The notes: a model not told the origin generated them from the letters alone. A DNA stretch of 36,518 bases from Parafilimonas sp. (GCA_025927795.1 JAICKT010000002.1:1-36518), one strand, 5' to 3'; counted from the stretch's first letter, positions 20,072-29,988 are shown. Made by a program: numbers and translations.

Positions 20072-21334
20072 ATGAAGGTTTTTAAATTCGGAGGAGCCAG
20101 TGTAAACAACGTTGAACGCATTCAAAGTGTAAAAGATATTCTCTCATTGTATAAAGATGAAAAGTTAGTTGTAATTATTTCTGCCATGGGCAAAACAACC
20201 AATGCTTTGGAAAAAGTAGCTGAAGCTTTTTTTGCCGGAAAAAAAGATGAAGCGTTACAACTTTTCAGCGTAATAAAAAATCAGCATATAACTAAAGCAA
20301 AATATTTATTGGTTACACATTACAACGCATGTGAAGAACATTTAAATAATTTTTTTACTGAAGTTGAATGGTTGTTACACGATAAACCGGTGCGTGAATA
20401 TGATTATTATTACGACCAAATTGTTTCTATTGGTGAACTGCTAAGTACAAGCATTGTAAGTTTTTATTTGAATGAAAGCGGTATTGCAAATAAATGGATT
20501 GATGTAAGAGACATCATTCGCACCGATGATAATTTTCGCGACGCAAATGTTGACTGGAATTATACTGCCAGGAAAGTGGAGCAGTTGAGTTTTGAATCAA
20601 CCAACATTATATTAACGCAAGGCTTCATTGGCAGCACAGATGAAAATGAAAGCACAACATTGGGTCGTGAAGGCAGTGATTTTACCGCTGCAGTTTTTGC
20701 GAACCTTTTAAATGCAGAAAGCCAAACAATATGGAAAGATGTGGAAGGCGTAATGAGCGCCGATCCAAAACAGTTTCCTGACGCGCAGTTAATACCTGAA
20801 TTAAGTTTTGATGAAGTAATTGAAATGGCATATTACGGTGCGCAGGTAATTCATCCCAAAACAATAAAGCCATTGCAGAATAAAAATATTCCGTTGAATG
20901 TAAAATGTTTTTTAGACCCTTCATTACCCGGAACAATTATTTCAGGAAAAAATATAAAAGACCTTCCGCCAATTGTTATCATTAAAGAAAAACAAGTGCT
21001 CATGCATTTGCGCAGTCTTGATTTTTCTTTTGTTGAAGGAAAACCAATTGGTGAATTATATCAATTATTACAACAACTAAATATCAAACCAAATCTTATA
21101 CAAACTGGCGCAATTGCTTTGCAACTATGTTTAGATGACCGCACAGAAAAAATTCAACAGCTTGCTGCAACATGCAGTGAAATATTTGATGTTCAGGTTG
21201 AAAAAGATTTGTCGCTGTTAACCATTCGTCATTTTAATAATGACCTTCTTTTAAAAATGACAAGTGATAAAGAAATTGTTTTAAAGCAGCAAACAAGGGA
21301 AACAGTGCAAGTTGTTTATAAAAGTTCTTATTGA
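20072..21334 (+). CDS. lysC: Aspartate kinase (monofunctional)
   Basis: MKVFKFGGASVNNVERIQSV, LGREGSDFTAAVFANLLNAE, VEGVMSADPK, YYGAQVIHPKTIKPLQ. Confidence 0.95.
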   Translation: MKVFKFGGASVNNVERIQSVKDILSLYKDEKLVVIISAMGKTTNALEKVAEAFFAGKKDEALQLFSVIKNQHITKAKYLLVTHYNACEEHLNNFFTEVEWLLHDKPVREYDYYYDQIVSIGELLSTSIVSFYLNESGIANKWIDVRDIIRTDDNFRDANVDWNYTARKVEQLSFESTNIILTQGFIGSTDENESTTLGREGSDFTAAVFANLLNAESQTIWKDVEGVMSADPKQFPDAQLIPELSFDEVIEMAYYGAQVIHPKTIKPLQNKNIPLNVKCFLDPSLPGTIISGKNIKDLPPIVIIKEKQVLMHLRSLDFSFVEGKPIGELYQLLQQLNIKPNLIQTGAIALQLCLDDRTEKIQQLAATCSEIFDVQVEKDLSLLTIRHFNNDLLLKMTSDKEIVLKQQTRETVQVVYKSSY

Positions 21335-21456
21335 TTAAACTTGATTAAAATATCGGTCTGACGCTTTTAGAAACTTAAAATAATATGTAAACGTAGAGAA
21401 GTGTCTGACGGTTGCAGTTACTCATTCACATCAGGTTTCTGTTTATCTTTATACTG

Positions 21457-23871
21457 ATGTTGCCCGCACGAATTAAAAATATTTTTCTTTTTATACTGTT
21501 CATTCTTTTCATGCAAACAAAAATGTTTGCTCAACATGAGCATACATCATCTTCATCATTAGAATTTGTTGATAATGCAGAACCGCAACCATTATTAGCA
21601 CAGGCATTAAGATTAAATGATGCTCTTTCATTTTTAGGAAGCGCTTTGTCAAAAGAAGATATAAAACGTTTGAAAGCATTGCAGGAAAGGACGCTCACAC
21701 AGGAAACATCAACCGAAATTCAACACATACTCGATCCTTATTGTATTGCAATCGTTGACATCAATCCCGAAGAGCGTGTAAAAGTTGAACGTGGACCTGC
21801 GCCTGCAAAATTAATTCAGGATGGATGGACAAGTTTTTTAGTTAAAGTGCATAATGAAGCGGGTGTTACTGCACAATTGCAGGTGCAAAGTGAAAATGCA
21901 AAACCTGATTTGCATATCTCCACTTTTAATGCAAGAGCATTAGATAAAAATAAACTTACACAGGCACAGGTTGAGAATCGTTTTCTTGAAATGCAGTTGT
22001 ATCGTAATCGCCCTCTGCTGCCAAATCTTTCAGGAGTAAAATTAGAATATGCAGTGCTGCAGATTTACAGTAAAGATGCAGGGCAACGTGAAGCGGAAAT
22101 TGGGTTTAACATTGGGCAGGGTACGCAGGATATTGGGTTTCGAAACATCATAAATATTTTGTTCGATATAAAACCATCTGTAAAAGTTGTGTTGCGTGTA
22201 AAAGACGATGATGGTTCGCCAACCATGGCATCGTTCACTATTCTTGATAACGTTGAACGTGTTCCGAATGACAGCATTACTGATTATCGCTTAACACTTG
22301 CGCAACAGCAATATCAGCATCCTTCAAAACAACTAACGGGTATTTATCCATTGCCTTCACGGCGTGTTGCATCGTATGATGAGTATCCAGATTTTTTCTT
22401 TCAGCCGCAAGTATACCGTTCTGATGGCGAGCATGTTTTATTACCGCCGGGAAAATATAATGTAACATTTACAAGAGGACCGGAATACATCGCTCAAACA
22501 AAACAAATTATTATTCCGTCAAACAAAGATTCTGTTGAAATTTCATTTCAGTTAAAGCGATGGATAAATCTTGCAAAGTTTGGTTGGTACAGTGCAGACC
22601 ATCACGTTCATGCAGCAGGATGCAGTCATTATGAAAGCCCTGAAGAAGGTGTGCCGCCAATAGATATGTGGCGACAGGTTGTTGGTGAAGATTTGAATGT
22701 TGCTGCAGTACTTGCATGGGGACCTGGATGGTATCATCAGAAAAGTTTTTTTACAGGAAACATCAGCCCGCTTTCAACGAAAGAAAATATTATGCGTTAC
22801 GATGTGGAAGTATCAGGCTTTCCTTCATCACATGCGGGTCATGTTGTTTTATTAAGATTGAAAGAAGATGATTATCCCAATACAAAAACAATTGAAGATT
22901 GGCCAAGCTGGACACTACCAGTTTTGCAATGGGCAAAATCGCAGGGCGCTGTTACAGGTTATGCGCATTCAGGTTGGGGACTTGAGCCAACACAACCAAC
23001 TTCATCATTACCAAATTATGTAATGCCAAAAATGGATGGCATTGGTGCAAATGAATATATTGTTACCGTTACACAAAATGCTGTTGATTTTTATAGCGCA
23101 GGCGACACACCACCGCAATGGGAATTGAACATGTGGTATCAAACATTGAATTGCGGCTTTAGAACAAGGCTTAGCGGTGAAACAGATTTTCCCTGCATTT
23201 TTGATGAGCGTGTTGGCATTGCACGCAGCTATTTTAAAACGGACAGTACGCTGAATTATGATGCTTATGTTGATGCATTGAAAAAAGGAAGATGTTATGT
23301 TTCGGATGGCGGTTCGCACATTATTAATTTTTCTGTAAATGGATTGGAAGTTGGAACGAAGAATAGTGAGCTTAATATTAATGTTGATGAGAATGTAAAA
23401 ATAACTGCGCAGGCTGCTGCGTTTCTTCCTGCACAACAAACAGAAGAAGGTACTGCAATCGTTAAACGTGCACAAGATGAACAACCTTACTGGAATATTG
23501 AACGTGCAAGAATTGGCAAATCGAGAAATGTAAATGTTGAATTAATTGTAAATGGTGAAGCGGTTGATTCAACAGTAATAACTGCTGATGGTTCATTGCA
23601 AAATATTTCTTTTCAATATCCAATAAAAAAATCAAGCTGGGTTGCATTAAGAATATATCCAAGTTCTCACACCAATCCAATATTTATTATTAAAGATAAA
23701 AAACCTATTCATGAATTAAAGAGTGCACAATGGTGCCGCAAAGCTGTTGACCAATGCTGGATGATGAAACAGGGAAACATCAGACCATCAGAACGTGCCG
23801 ATGCAGAAGCTGCATATAACAACGCAAGAAAAATTTACGATGCAATTATTGCTGAGGCTTCTGTGAAATAA
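21457..23871 (+). CDS. CehA/McbA-like (PHP superfamily) secreted metallohydrolase
   Basis: Signal-like N-terminus ending KMFAQHEH; ADHHVHAAGCSHY, YAHSGWGLEP, RLSGETDFPC, GRCYVSDGGSHIINFSVNG. ATG at 21457 preferred to the TTG at 21412. Confidence 0.85.
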   Translation: MLPARIKNIFLFILFILFMQTKMFAQHEHTSSSSLEFVDNAEPQPLLAQALRLNDALSFLGSALSKEDIKRLKALQERTLTQETSTEIQHILDPYCIAIVDINPEERVKVERGPAPAKLIQDGWTSFLVKVHNEAGVTAQLQVQSENAKPDLHISTFNARALDKNKLTQAQVENRFLEMQLYRNRPLLPNLSGVKLEYAVLQIYSKDAGQREAEIGFNIGQGTQDIGFRNIINILFDIKPSVKVVLRVKDDDGSPTMASFTILDNVERVPNDSITDYRLTLAQQQYQHPSKQLTGIYPLPSRRVASYDEYPDFFFQPQVYRSDGEHVLLPPGKYNVTFTRGPEYIAQTKQIIIPSNKDSVEISFQLKRWINLAKFGWYSADHHVHAAGCSHYESPEEGVPPIDMWRQVVGEDLNVAAVLAWGPGWYHQKSFFTGNISPLSTKENIMRYDVEVSGFPSSHAGHVVLLRLKEDDYPNTKTIEDWPSWTLPVLQWAKSQGAVTGYAHSGWGLEPTQPTSSLPNYVMPKMDGIGANEYIVTVTQNAVDFYSAGDTPPQWELNMWYQTLNCGFRTRLSGETDFPCIFDERVGIARSYFKTDSTLNYDAYVDALKKGRCYVSDGGSHIINFSVNGLEVGTKNSELNINVDENVKITAQAAAFLPAQQTEEGTAIVKRAQDEQPYWNIERARIGKSRNVNVELIVNGEAVDSTVITADGSLQNISFQYPIKKSSWVALRIYPSSHTNPIFIIKDKKPIHELKSAQWCRKAVDQCWMMKQGNIRPSERADAEAAYNNARKIYDAIIAEASVK

Positions 23872-23996
23872 AGTACAACCATGTTTATTATAGCGACTTC
23901 TTGTGAGCAGGTTATATGTTCGTAACTATTTATCATTTTATAATAAACTATTTTAAAATGAGGAGCGCTTATAAACACTTAAAACAGCAACAAGCA

Positions 23997-24033
23997 AAAC
24001 AGTACAGATTACGATAAATGATCTGTACTGTTT
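23997..24033. terminator. Perfect 13-bp hairpin between convergent genes, probable bidirectional terminator
   Basis: AAACAGTACAGAT (23997-24009) / ATCTGTACTGTTT (24021-24033), 11-nt loop. Confidence 0.65.
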
Positions 24034-24071
24034 ATGATTTAGTATTTGTTAGAAGCCTGTGAATTGATTTA

Positions 24072-24644
24072 TTAAAAAGCACGCACTGCTCTTACATGAA
24101 TTGTAAAGCTTTTATCATCGTGAAACTGAAAGCCACCGCCAAATTCCTGATCATAGGCCGAATTTTGATCATACTCAGTTGAACTCCAATAATTAGTAGC
24201 CGCAAGACCAGGAACTTTATCTTTATGCGAGTATAATTTATTCAATTCTGCTTTTGAAGGTAAAAACCAATCTGTAAAACCGCCGCCTGTATAGTTGTCG
24301 CACAATTTAGCTGCATAACTTCCTTTACCCTGAGCCTTTATAATTTTTTGAGTGTTTGAAGCTCCCTTACCGATTGCTGTTCCCCGTGCATTTGTTATTA
24401 TATAAGCATTATTATACCATGAGATACCAGTACTTTGATCTTTTATTGCAGCAATCAATCCATGTTTTTTTGTTGAATCCAGATAAAATATTATTCCTCC
24501 GCCATAACTGTCGCCTATGTGGAAGGTTTGCTGTTCTGCATTATTAACAGATGCTGCAGATACAGAGCTAAGCTTTGCGTTTTCTTTTGTGCATGATATT
24601 ACGCTGATAAATAAAATAGCAAAAATTACGTTAGCTGTTTTCAT
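24072..24644 (-). CDS. DUF1566 (Lcl C-terminal-like) lipoprotein
   Basis: Lipobox ISVISCTKE; GGGIIFYLDSTKKHGLIAA, GGFTDWFLPSKAELNKLY, YWSSTEYDQNSAYDQEF, HVRAVRAF. Confidence 0.88.
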   Translation of the reverse strand: MKTANVIFAILFISVISCTKENAKLSSVSAASVNNAEQQTFHIGDSYGGGIIFYLDSTKKHGLIAAIKDQSTGISWYNNAYIITNARGTAIGKGASNTQKIIKAQGKGSYAAKLCDNYTGGGFTDWFLPSKAELNKLYSHKDKVPGLAATNYWSSTEYDQNSAYDQEFGGGFQFHDDKSFTIHVRAVRAF

Positions 24645-24793
24645 GTGTTCGGTTTTACGTTTTAATTTAAAAAATGATGATTAGAAAAGTTTGGTATTCG
24701 TTTCGATTAATCAATTAGATATTGGATAAATAAAACTAATGTAATTAATCGTTTAAAAAAATAATGTGGTAACTATTTCAGACAAATTTTTTG

Positions 24794-24867
24794 TGGAGAA
24801 TACCGGGCTCGAACCGGTGACCTCGACGCTGCCAGCGTCGCGCTCTAGCCAACTGAGCTAATTCCCC
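24794..24867 (-). tRNA. tRNA-Ala (anticodon GGC)
   Basis: Reverse complement GGGGAATTAGCTCAGTTGGCTAGAGCGCGACGCTGGCAGCGTCGAGGTCACCGGTTCGAGCCCGGTATTCTCCA folds as a cloverleaf; anticodon loop CTGGCAG; G3:U70 pair supports Ala. CCA not encoded. Confidence 0.97.
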
Positions 24868-24920
24868 TTTAAAAACTTTTCAGCCTCCAGATTAATTTTC
24901 GCTGCGCAAATGTAATCTGC

Positions 24921-26420
24921 TCAATCATTCAATGCTAAATCTTCATAGGTTTTTAAAATTTTCAGCAGCACACCATTTGTCCAGCCAAAACCGTCCTGCG
25001 ATGGATACTCTCCTCCACCTGCTGATAAATGCGTATCAACAACATTATATTTCTCCATCAGCTTGCCTGTGCTTTTATATACTTTAATATTTAACTGTGC
25101 CCAGCGTTTTGCAATTTCATGCGCAAGGTTTATTTCGCCATATTCATCCAAAGCTTTAATGGTAATCCATTGCAGAGGCGCCCATCCGTTTGGCCAATCC
25201 CATTGCTGCCCGGTATCTATCAACGTAGTTACAACACCGCCTGCCTGCAAAAAATTATCACGTATTACATCTGCTGCTTTAATAATTTTTTCTGAAGACG
25301 GAATATTAAAAAAGAATGGTGTAATACCTGCAATTGTTTGTTGTGTGCTGAATGTTTTTGCGTTTATGTTATAATCATAAAACCATCCATCATCTTCATT
25401 ATAAAAATATTTATTGATGGCATCTTCGCGCAGCATTGCTTTTCTTGTATAATTTTCTACTTCATTTTTATTTTCTGCATAACGATATGCTAATGCAAGT
25501 GATGATTCAAGATGAAATAACAAACAATTTAAATCAACCGGAACAATATTTATTGTATCAATTTGTGTAAACGTTTTTCCGTCTTTAAACCAACGTCCGC
25601 TAAAATCCCATCCACTTTCACAAGCAGCGCGCAAATTTTTAAAAAGTAAAGCATCATCACCATTATATTCTGCAGCTGTTTCCATTTCATGGCGATATGC
25701 TTCCGGTCTTGGTGTATCCAATTGATCGTAATAACGGTTAAGCAAACTGCCATCGGGCATTGTTACAACATGTTTTGTAGAACTGGTTTTATCCATCCAA
25801 AAATCATATTCTTTTTGCAGCTCGTTTAAATATTTTGAATAAATATGTGTGCCTTTATGCAATGCAAGCAATTCAACCATACAGGAAAAATAGGGCGGTT
25901 GCGATCTGCTTAAAAAATATGTTCTGTTTCCATTCGGTATATGTCCGAATTTATTTATTAAATAAGCAAAATTTTCTATCATGTTTTCAATAACATCCCA
26001 CTTATCGCTTTTAGCTAAGCCAAGCATAGTAAAATAAGAATCCCAATAATAAATTTCCTGAAATCTACCGCCCGGAACAATATATGGAAAAGGTAAAGCA
26101 ACAAGCGAACTGCCTTCAACAGGCTTGTCTGCATTGCGTTGCAACACTTCCCATAATTCCTCTATATGTTCAATTACATTATCTTTTAAATCTGTATGAT
26201 AACCCGGTGTGTGATGCGGCGGTATTTCAAAATTTGCTTCAACAAATTCTTTTATTTGTTCATTAGAAAGATTATTTGTTTTTAAGCTGATATAATCTTT
26301 TACTATAACCGCAGGATTTCTTTTTGGTATGCAATCAACAAAAGTTTTATTATCAGGAAATATTTTTTTAAGCTGAACATCTTTAAATAATGTTTTATAC
26401 AGTTCGTCTGGTGTGTGCAT
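24921..26420 (-). CDS. Alpha,alpha-trehalase (GH37), apparently cytoplasmic
   Basis: Signature PGGRFQEIYYWDSYF and QWDWPNGWAPLQ; no evident signal peptide. Confidence 0.95.
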   Translation of the reverse strand: MHTPDELYKTLFKDVQLKKIFPDNKTFVDCIPKRNPAVIVKDYISLKTNNLSNEQIKEFVEANFEIPPHHTPGYHTDLKDNVIEHIEELWEVLQRNADKPVEGSSLVALPFPYIVPGGRFQEIYYWDSYFTMLGLAKSDKWDVIENMIENFAYLINKFGHIPNGNRTYFLSRSQPPYFSCMVELLALHKGTHIYSKYLNELQKEYDFWMDKTSSTKHVVTMPDGSLLNRYYDQLDTPRPEAYRHEMETAAEYNGDDALLFKNLRAACESGWDFSGRWFKDGKTFTQIDTINIVPVDLNCLLFHLESSLALAYRYAENKNEVENYTRKAMLREDAINKYFYNEDDGWFYDYNINAKTFSTQQTIAGITPFFFNIPSSEKIIKAADVIRDNFLQAGGVVTTLIDTGQQWDWPNGWAPLQWITIKALDEYGEINLAHEIAKRWAQLNIKVYKSTGKLMEKYNVVDTHLSAGGGEYPSQDGFGWTNGVLLKILKTYEDLALND

Positions 26421-26494
26421 AATATATGCCTTTGGATTTTTTGAGCGTATAAATTTAGTGCGTCGGCTTGTGAATAACTATTTCTTTTAATTCT

Positions 26495-27217
26495 TTATTT
26501 GTAAAGATTGAAAAATTGGGTAAGCTCGTTAATATGGTCTGTATTGATAAAATCAACCTTTAAACGCATAAAAGTTTGCCAGCTGTTTTGGTTATCAGGA
26601 GCATCCCAAAAACGAACTTTCTTTTTTAAATGATGTGCTTTTATAATCGCCGCAGCTAAAGTTTGCCAGTCTTTTTCCGGAATGGAATCTTCACCGTTCC
26701 ATGATGAATAATATTTAAAATCATCACTCAGCATATTTATTTTTGAAAGCGCTGGTGCAGAATAATTTTTGCTTAAAATACCATCAAAATAAATATACGA
26801 AGGATACGAAATAAATTTTTCAGATGCTGGTCTATTACCGCTTATTGTAATTTTTATTTTGCTGCATTTAATTAACGAAGGATAATTCTTGCATACTTCA
26901 ATAAGCTTATCTAAAGTTCTTATTGAATCAGTTTTTATATCAATCAACAATTGCAGTTCTTTATTCTTATCAGCATAAGGGAAACCATTGTTCTTTTCTA
27001 TAACTGTTTTTAAAGGTTCTAAATATAAAGATTGTAAAGTGCGATTATTATTGAGTTCTTTTTTTGTATGCGCCACAAGCAGTTTGTTATCGAATAAAAA
27101 TATATCTGCTTCTATTGAACCAAAACCATTTCCCCATGCATCATAAAAAGGGTTTGCCTGTTCATAATCATTATGTGAGTGCGCGTTGGCAGTTGTATTT
27201 TTTTTGGTTGTGCGCAA
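26495..27217 (-). CDS. Glycerophosphodiester phosphodiesterase/PI-PLC-like TIM-barrel protein; true start probably at 27264 in another frame
   Basis: AHSHNDYEQANPFYDAWGNGFGSIEADIFLFDNKLLVAHTKKEL matches the family core; an in-phase signal peptide (MKNVLFLFFLINTFHVCAQPKK) lies upstream, one frame away, across an A8 run at 27198-27205. Confidence 0.8.
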   Translation of the reverse strand: MRTTKKNTTANAHSHNDYEQANPFYDAWGNGFGSIEADIFLFDNKLLVAHTKKELNNNRTLQSLYLEPLKTVIEKNNGFPYADKNKELQLLIDIKTDSIRTLDKLIEVCKNYPSLIKCSKIKITISGNRPASEKFISYPSYIYFDGILSKNYSAPALSKINMLSDDFKYYSSWNGEDSIPEKDWQTLAAAIIKAHHLKKKVRFWDAPDNQNSWQTFMRLKVDFINTDHINELTQFFNLYK

Positions 27218-27344
27218 ACGTGAAAGGTGTTTATTAAAAAGAATAAGAACAATACATTTTTCATACTAAGTATTACAGGAATGAAATCAGTTTAAACTAA
27301 AGTAATCATTTCACTGATTTATGTGAGCGTTAAATTATTTAAAT

Positions 27345-27370
27345 AAAAAAGGATGTGTAGAAACACATCC
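27345..27370 (-). terminator. Intrinsic terminator of the haloperoxidase/DoxX unit
   Basis: Minus strand GGATGTGT-TTCT-ACACATCC-TTTTTT, downstream of the CDS ending at 27436. Confidence 0.85.
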
Positions 27371-27376
27371 CGCTTA

Positions 27377-27392
27377 CTTGTATTATTACTTA
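27377..27392. repeat. Copy 1 of exact 16-mer CTTGTATTATTACTTA
   Basis: Identical 16-mer also at 29755-29770 and 29989-30004. Confidence 0.9.
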
Positions 27393-27435
27393 AAACTTAA
27401 ATTTTATTTTGGCTTTAGCGATTCAAATTATTTAA

Positions 27436-28254
27436 CTAAAAAACAGATGTCTGATGAAACCTTTTATCAGCAAGTAAAATCTGCTTATTAATATTTAATT
27501 CACGTGTAACAAACCATAAAGCCAGAATAGTTCCATAGCTTCCACCACGTTCAATCCATTCAACCAATTCCCAATGCGGATAGAATAATTCGCTTGCAGC
27601 TTTCCAGATAAAAAGTAAAAAAATCACAGGTCGCAACGGCCGTATTAAAACAGAAAGTGCAGCAAAAATTTCAAGCGCACCAATAACATGTGCAACATTT
27701 GACGTGTTTGAAAAACCAAGTAATTTATATTGGTCAAGCAAAGTCTTTTTTTCAATAAGATTTAATATGCCATGACCTATGAATAAAAGAAACACAACAA
27801 TTCTTAAACACAATGCTACTCTTGCAATTATTTTTTGATCAACCTGACCAGGCATTCTCACCAGCTTAAACCAAGTTTGTTTATTTAATGGCAATGATGT
27901 GGTAAGCAACAGCAGTGCAAGTGGTGCACCATAATTGCCTCCGCGTTCAATAAATTCTGCAAACGGTTCTCCTGATAATGGTCGCAACAATGCAGTCATT
28001 AATCCCCACACAACTAACCATGCTAATATTATTCTTGTTGGGTAAAATAAAAGTGATAACCCCATGCAAATATCAACTACACCTGCATAAGGCATAAGTG
28101 TATATGCAGCATCATGCCCAACCCCAAATACCGCAAAATAGTTCGTCCATATTTCTTTCGTAATAAGACCAAATGCACCGTGACCAATAAAACACATAGC
28201 ACTTGCAACACGCAGGGTATAATAAATATCTTTTGATTGATTTAATTGTACCAT
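27436..28254 (-). CDS. DoxX-like multi-pass membrane protein with internal tandem duplication
   Basis: Two halves align: LRVASAMCFIGHGAFGLI...EFIERGGNYGAPLALLLL and LRIVVFLLFIGHGILNLI...EWIERGGSYGTILALWFV. Confidence 0.8.
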   Translation of the reverse strand: MVQLNQSKDIYYTLRVASAMCFIGHGAFGLITKEIWTNYFAVFGVGHDAAYTLMPYAGVVDICMGLSLLFYPTRIILAWLVVWGLMTALLRPLSGEPFAEFIERGGNYGAPLALLLLTTSLPLNKQTWFKLVRMPGQVDQKIIARVALCLRIVVFLLFIGHGILNLIEKKTLLDQYKLLGFSNTSNVAHVIGALEIFAALSVLIRPLRPVIFLLFIWKAASELFYPHWELVEWIERGGSYGTILALWFVTRELNINKQILLADKRFHQTSVF

Positions 28255-28259
28255 GACTT

Positions 28260-29600
28260 TTATTTTATGCTTGACACTTCTTTTTTTGTTGACATTAATT
28301 TATCCATTACAAGGTCGCCGATTTTAATGCCCTGGTCTCTGCCTTCAACAATGGCTTTATAATAATGTATGCCTCCATAAAACCTGCTTAAAGAAACATC
28401 CCACGAACATTGGTTTAGTGATGTAAATTTTCTGTCTGCAAAGCCCCAATCTCTTTCTGAAGAATCAGTAAACGAAATTTTGTCTCCATATACTTTTGTA
28501 AGAAATTCAGCAGCCGCAGAAGAAATTACAGAGTGCCCGCTGATGTATTCAGGAAATGGCGGCGTTTGCAAAAATGGTTTCCAATTCGGGTCAATATATA
28601 AATTAATATAAGTTTCCGGGCGTATCATATCATAATAATATTTGTAATACCAGCATGCAATAAACGCATCAAACATACCTATTGAGGAACCTGTATAATT
28701 AAATACTGTTTGATACCAGTCTGCATTTTTATCCATGCTGATGGTGCCAATAATTTCCATCCAGTGTCCCGGCGGTGTCATAGCTTTTGTTGCAAACATT
28801 ACATGCCCTTCCTGGTGCATTTTAAATGAATTGCAATCCCAAAAATTTGATTGCCATTTTTGTGCATCGGTTAAAGCGTTCACAGTATCATAAACCTGTT
28901 TAGCCATTTTATAAAATTCACTTGTTGAATCTTTACTAAATGGCGGCGGCGGATTTATAGAAAAAACATTTGCCGAATCAAGTGTAAGCGTACGAATGGT
29001 TTGCCACTTTGGTTCAACAGCATCAAAATAACCCGGCGGTGTGGGCAACCAATGTCCATCCAAACCCGTAACTGTAAATTTTGAGCCGCGTGTTTTTCCA
29101 TAATTATCTTTTTTGCTCCATGAAAGAACTGAATCTGCCACGCGATTACCATAGTTCACAGAACTGTCAAACATTTCCTTCGTCATGTTTGTTTCTTTAG
29201 CAAGATTTTTTACTGAATCAATTAATGCATCCATTCTTGCTTCGGAAAAAGTAAGCGCTTTACCCACTTTCATCATAGCAATAACAGATGCAAAAGGGAA
29301 ATCAACTTTGTCTGGTTTTGCAGGTGAAGGAATATTTTTTAAATCTTTTATTTCTCTTTCAAGCGAAGCATAATGTTTTCCTTCTTTTGAAAGTGTTTCA
29401 TACGCCGCAAGATTTGCATACGCAAAAATGCGCGAAGCAACAGGTGGATTGAAGATGTCATAAATAACAACATAGTTTAACTCATGCATTGTTTTGCAAT
29501 ACAAATCAGGATTGTGCATTACTGTTTTATAATCCTTTTTATTGCATGAAGAAATTGCAGCAGTGCAAAAGATCAAACCAAAAACAACAACTTTTTTCAT
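28260..29600 (-). CDS. Vanadium-dependent haloperoxidase/PAP2-superfamily lipoprotein
   Basis: Lipobox TAAISSCNKK; KYYYDMIRP (Kx6RP), EYISGHSVISSAAAEFL, SRFYGGIHYYKA correspond to the vanadate/phosphate-binding motifs. Confidence 0.88.
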   Translation of the reverse strand: MKKVVVFGLIFCTAAISSCNKKDYKTVMHNPDLYCKTMHELNYVVIYDIFNPPVASRIFAYANLAAYETLSKEGKHYASLEREIKDLKNIPSPAKPDKVDFPFASVIAMMKVGKALTFSEARMDALIDSVKNLAKETNMTKEMFDSSVNYGNRVADSVLSWSKKDNYGKTRGSKFTVTGLDGHWLPTPPGYFDAVEPKWQTIRTLTLDSANVFSINPPPPFSKDSTSEFYKMAKQVYDTVNALTDAQKWQSNFWDCNSFKMHQEGHVMFATKAMTPPGHWMEIIGTISMDKNADWYQTVFNYTGSSIGMFDAFIACWYYKYYYDMIRPETYINLYIDPNWKPFLQTPPFPEYISGHSVISSAAAEFLTKVYGDKISFTDSSERDWGFADRKFTSLNQCSWDVSLSRFYGGIHYYKAIVEGRDQGIKIGDLVMDKLMSTKKEVSSIK

Positions 29601-29630
29601 TTCAATATTTCAATTTCCATTTTAAAAAAT

Positions 29631-29652
29631 ACCTCGTTAAGAATAACAAGGT
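29631..29652 (-). ncRNA. Hairpin copy A of a four-member array (structured element; minus strand ACCTTGTTA-TTCT-TAACGAGGT)
   Basis: 9-bp stem incl. one G-U, loop TTCT on the minus strand, followed by ATTTTTT. Confidence 0.55.
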
Positions 29653-29726
29653 CTCATTTGCTATTGATTAAAATTTTTTATACAAATTGATTTTTTAATT
29701 TCACTTAAGTTTTCATTTTTAAAAAA

Positions 29727-29747
29727 ACCTCGCTAAGAATAACAAGT
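29727..29747 (-). ncRNA. Hairpin copy B (minus strand ACTTGTTA-TTCT-TAGCGAGGT)
   Basis: 7-bp stem with G-U pairs, same loop, followed by TTTTTTT. Confidence 0.5.
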
Positions 29748-29754
29748 CCCAATG

Positions 29755-29770
29755 CTTGTATTATTACTTA
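29755..29770. repeat. Copy 2 of exact 16-mer CTTGTATTATTACTTA
   Basis: Read directly. Confidence 0.9.
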
Positions 29771-29846
29771 AAAATTTTATTTAATTAAATTTTGTTTCAT
29801 CGTTACCATTTTATTCAACACAATATTTCAAGTTTTTTTAAAAATT

Positions 29847-29868
29847 ACCCCGCTAAGAATAACGGCGT
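29847..29868 (-). ncRNA. Hairpin copy C (minus strand CCGTTA-TTCT-TAGCGG core)
   Basis: 6-bp core stem with changed bases on both arms relative to copy A; same loop. Confidence 0.5.
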
Positions 29869-29961
29869 GTATTACTTATTAGTGAGACAAAAACTTTTAT
29901 ATTTTATGTTAGAATTCAAAACAATGCTTTCATTATTATGAATTTATTTTCTTTTAGAAAT

Positions 29962-29983
29962 ACCTCGCCAGGACTAACAAGGT
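29962..29983 (-). ncRNA. Hairpin copy D (minus strand ACCTTGTTA-GTCC-TGGCGAGGT)
   Basis: 9-bp stem incl. three G-U pairs; lies just after the stop codon of the CDS ending at 30021. Confidence 0.5.
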
Positions 29984-29988
29984 CTGTG

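Noticed and set aside
23008-23484. Antisense 158-aa ORF in the metallohydrolase gene
   Set aside because: Opposite strand of a well-supported CDS; low-complexity composition (runs of I/N/C) and no recognisable domain. Same reasoning for 34448-34924, 34359-34715, 13676-13966 and most other short antisense ORFs in the track.
24794-24867. tRNA-Ala as an integration hotspot
   Set aside because: No integrase, attL/attR-like direct repeat or accessory island is visible on either side; neighbours are ordinary genes.
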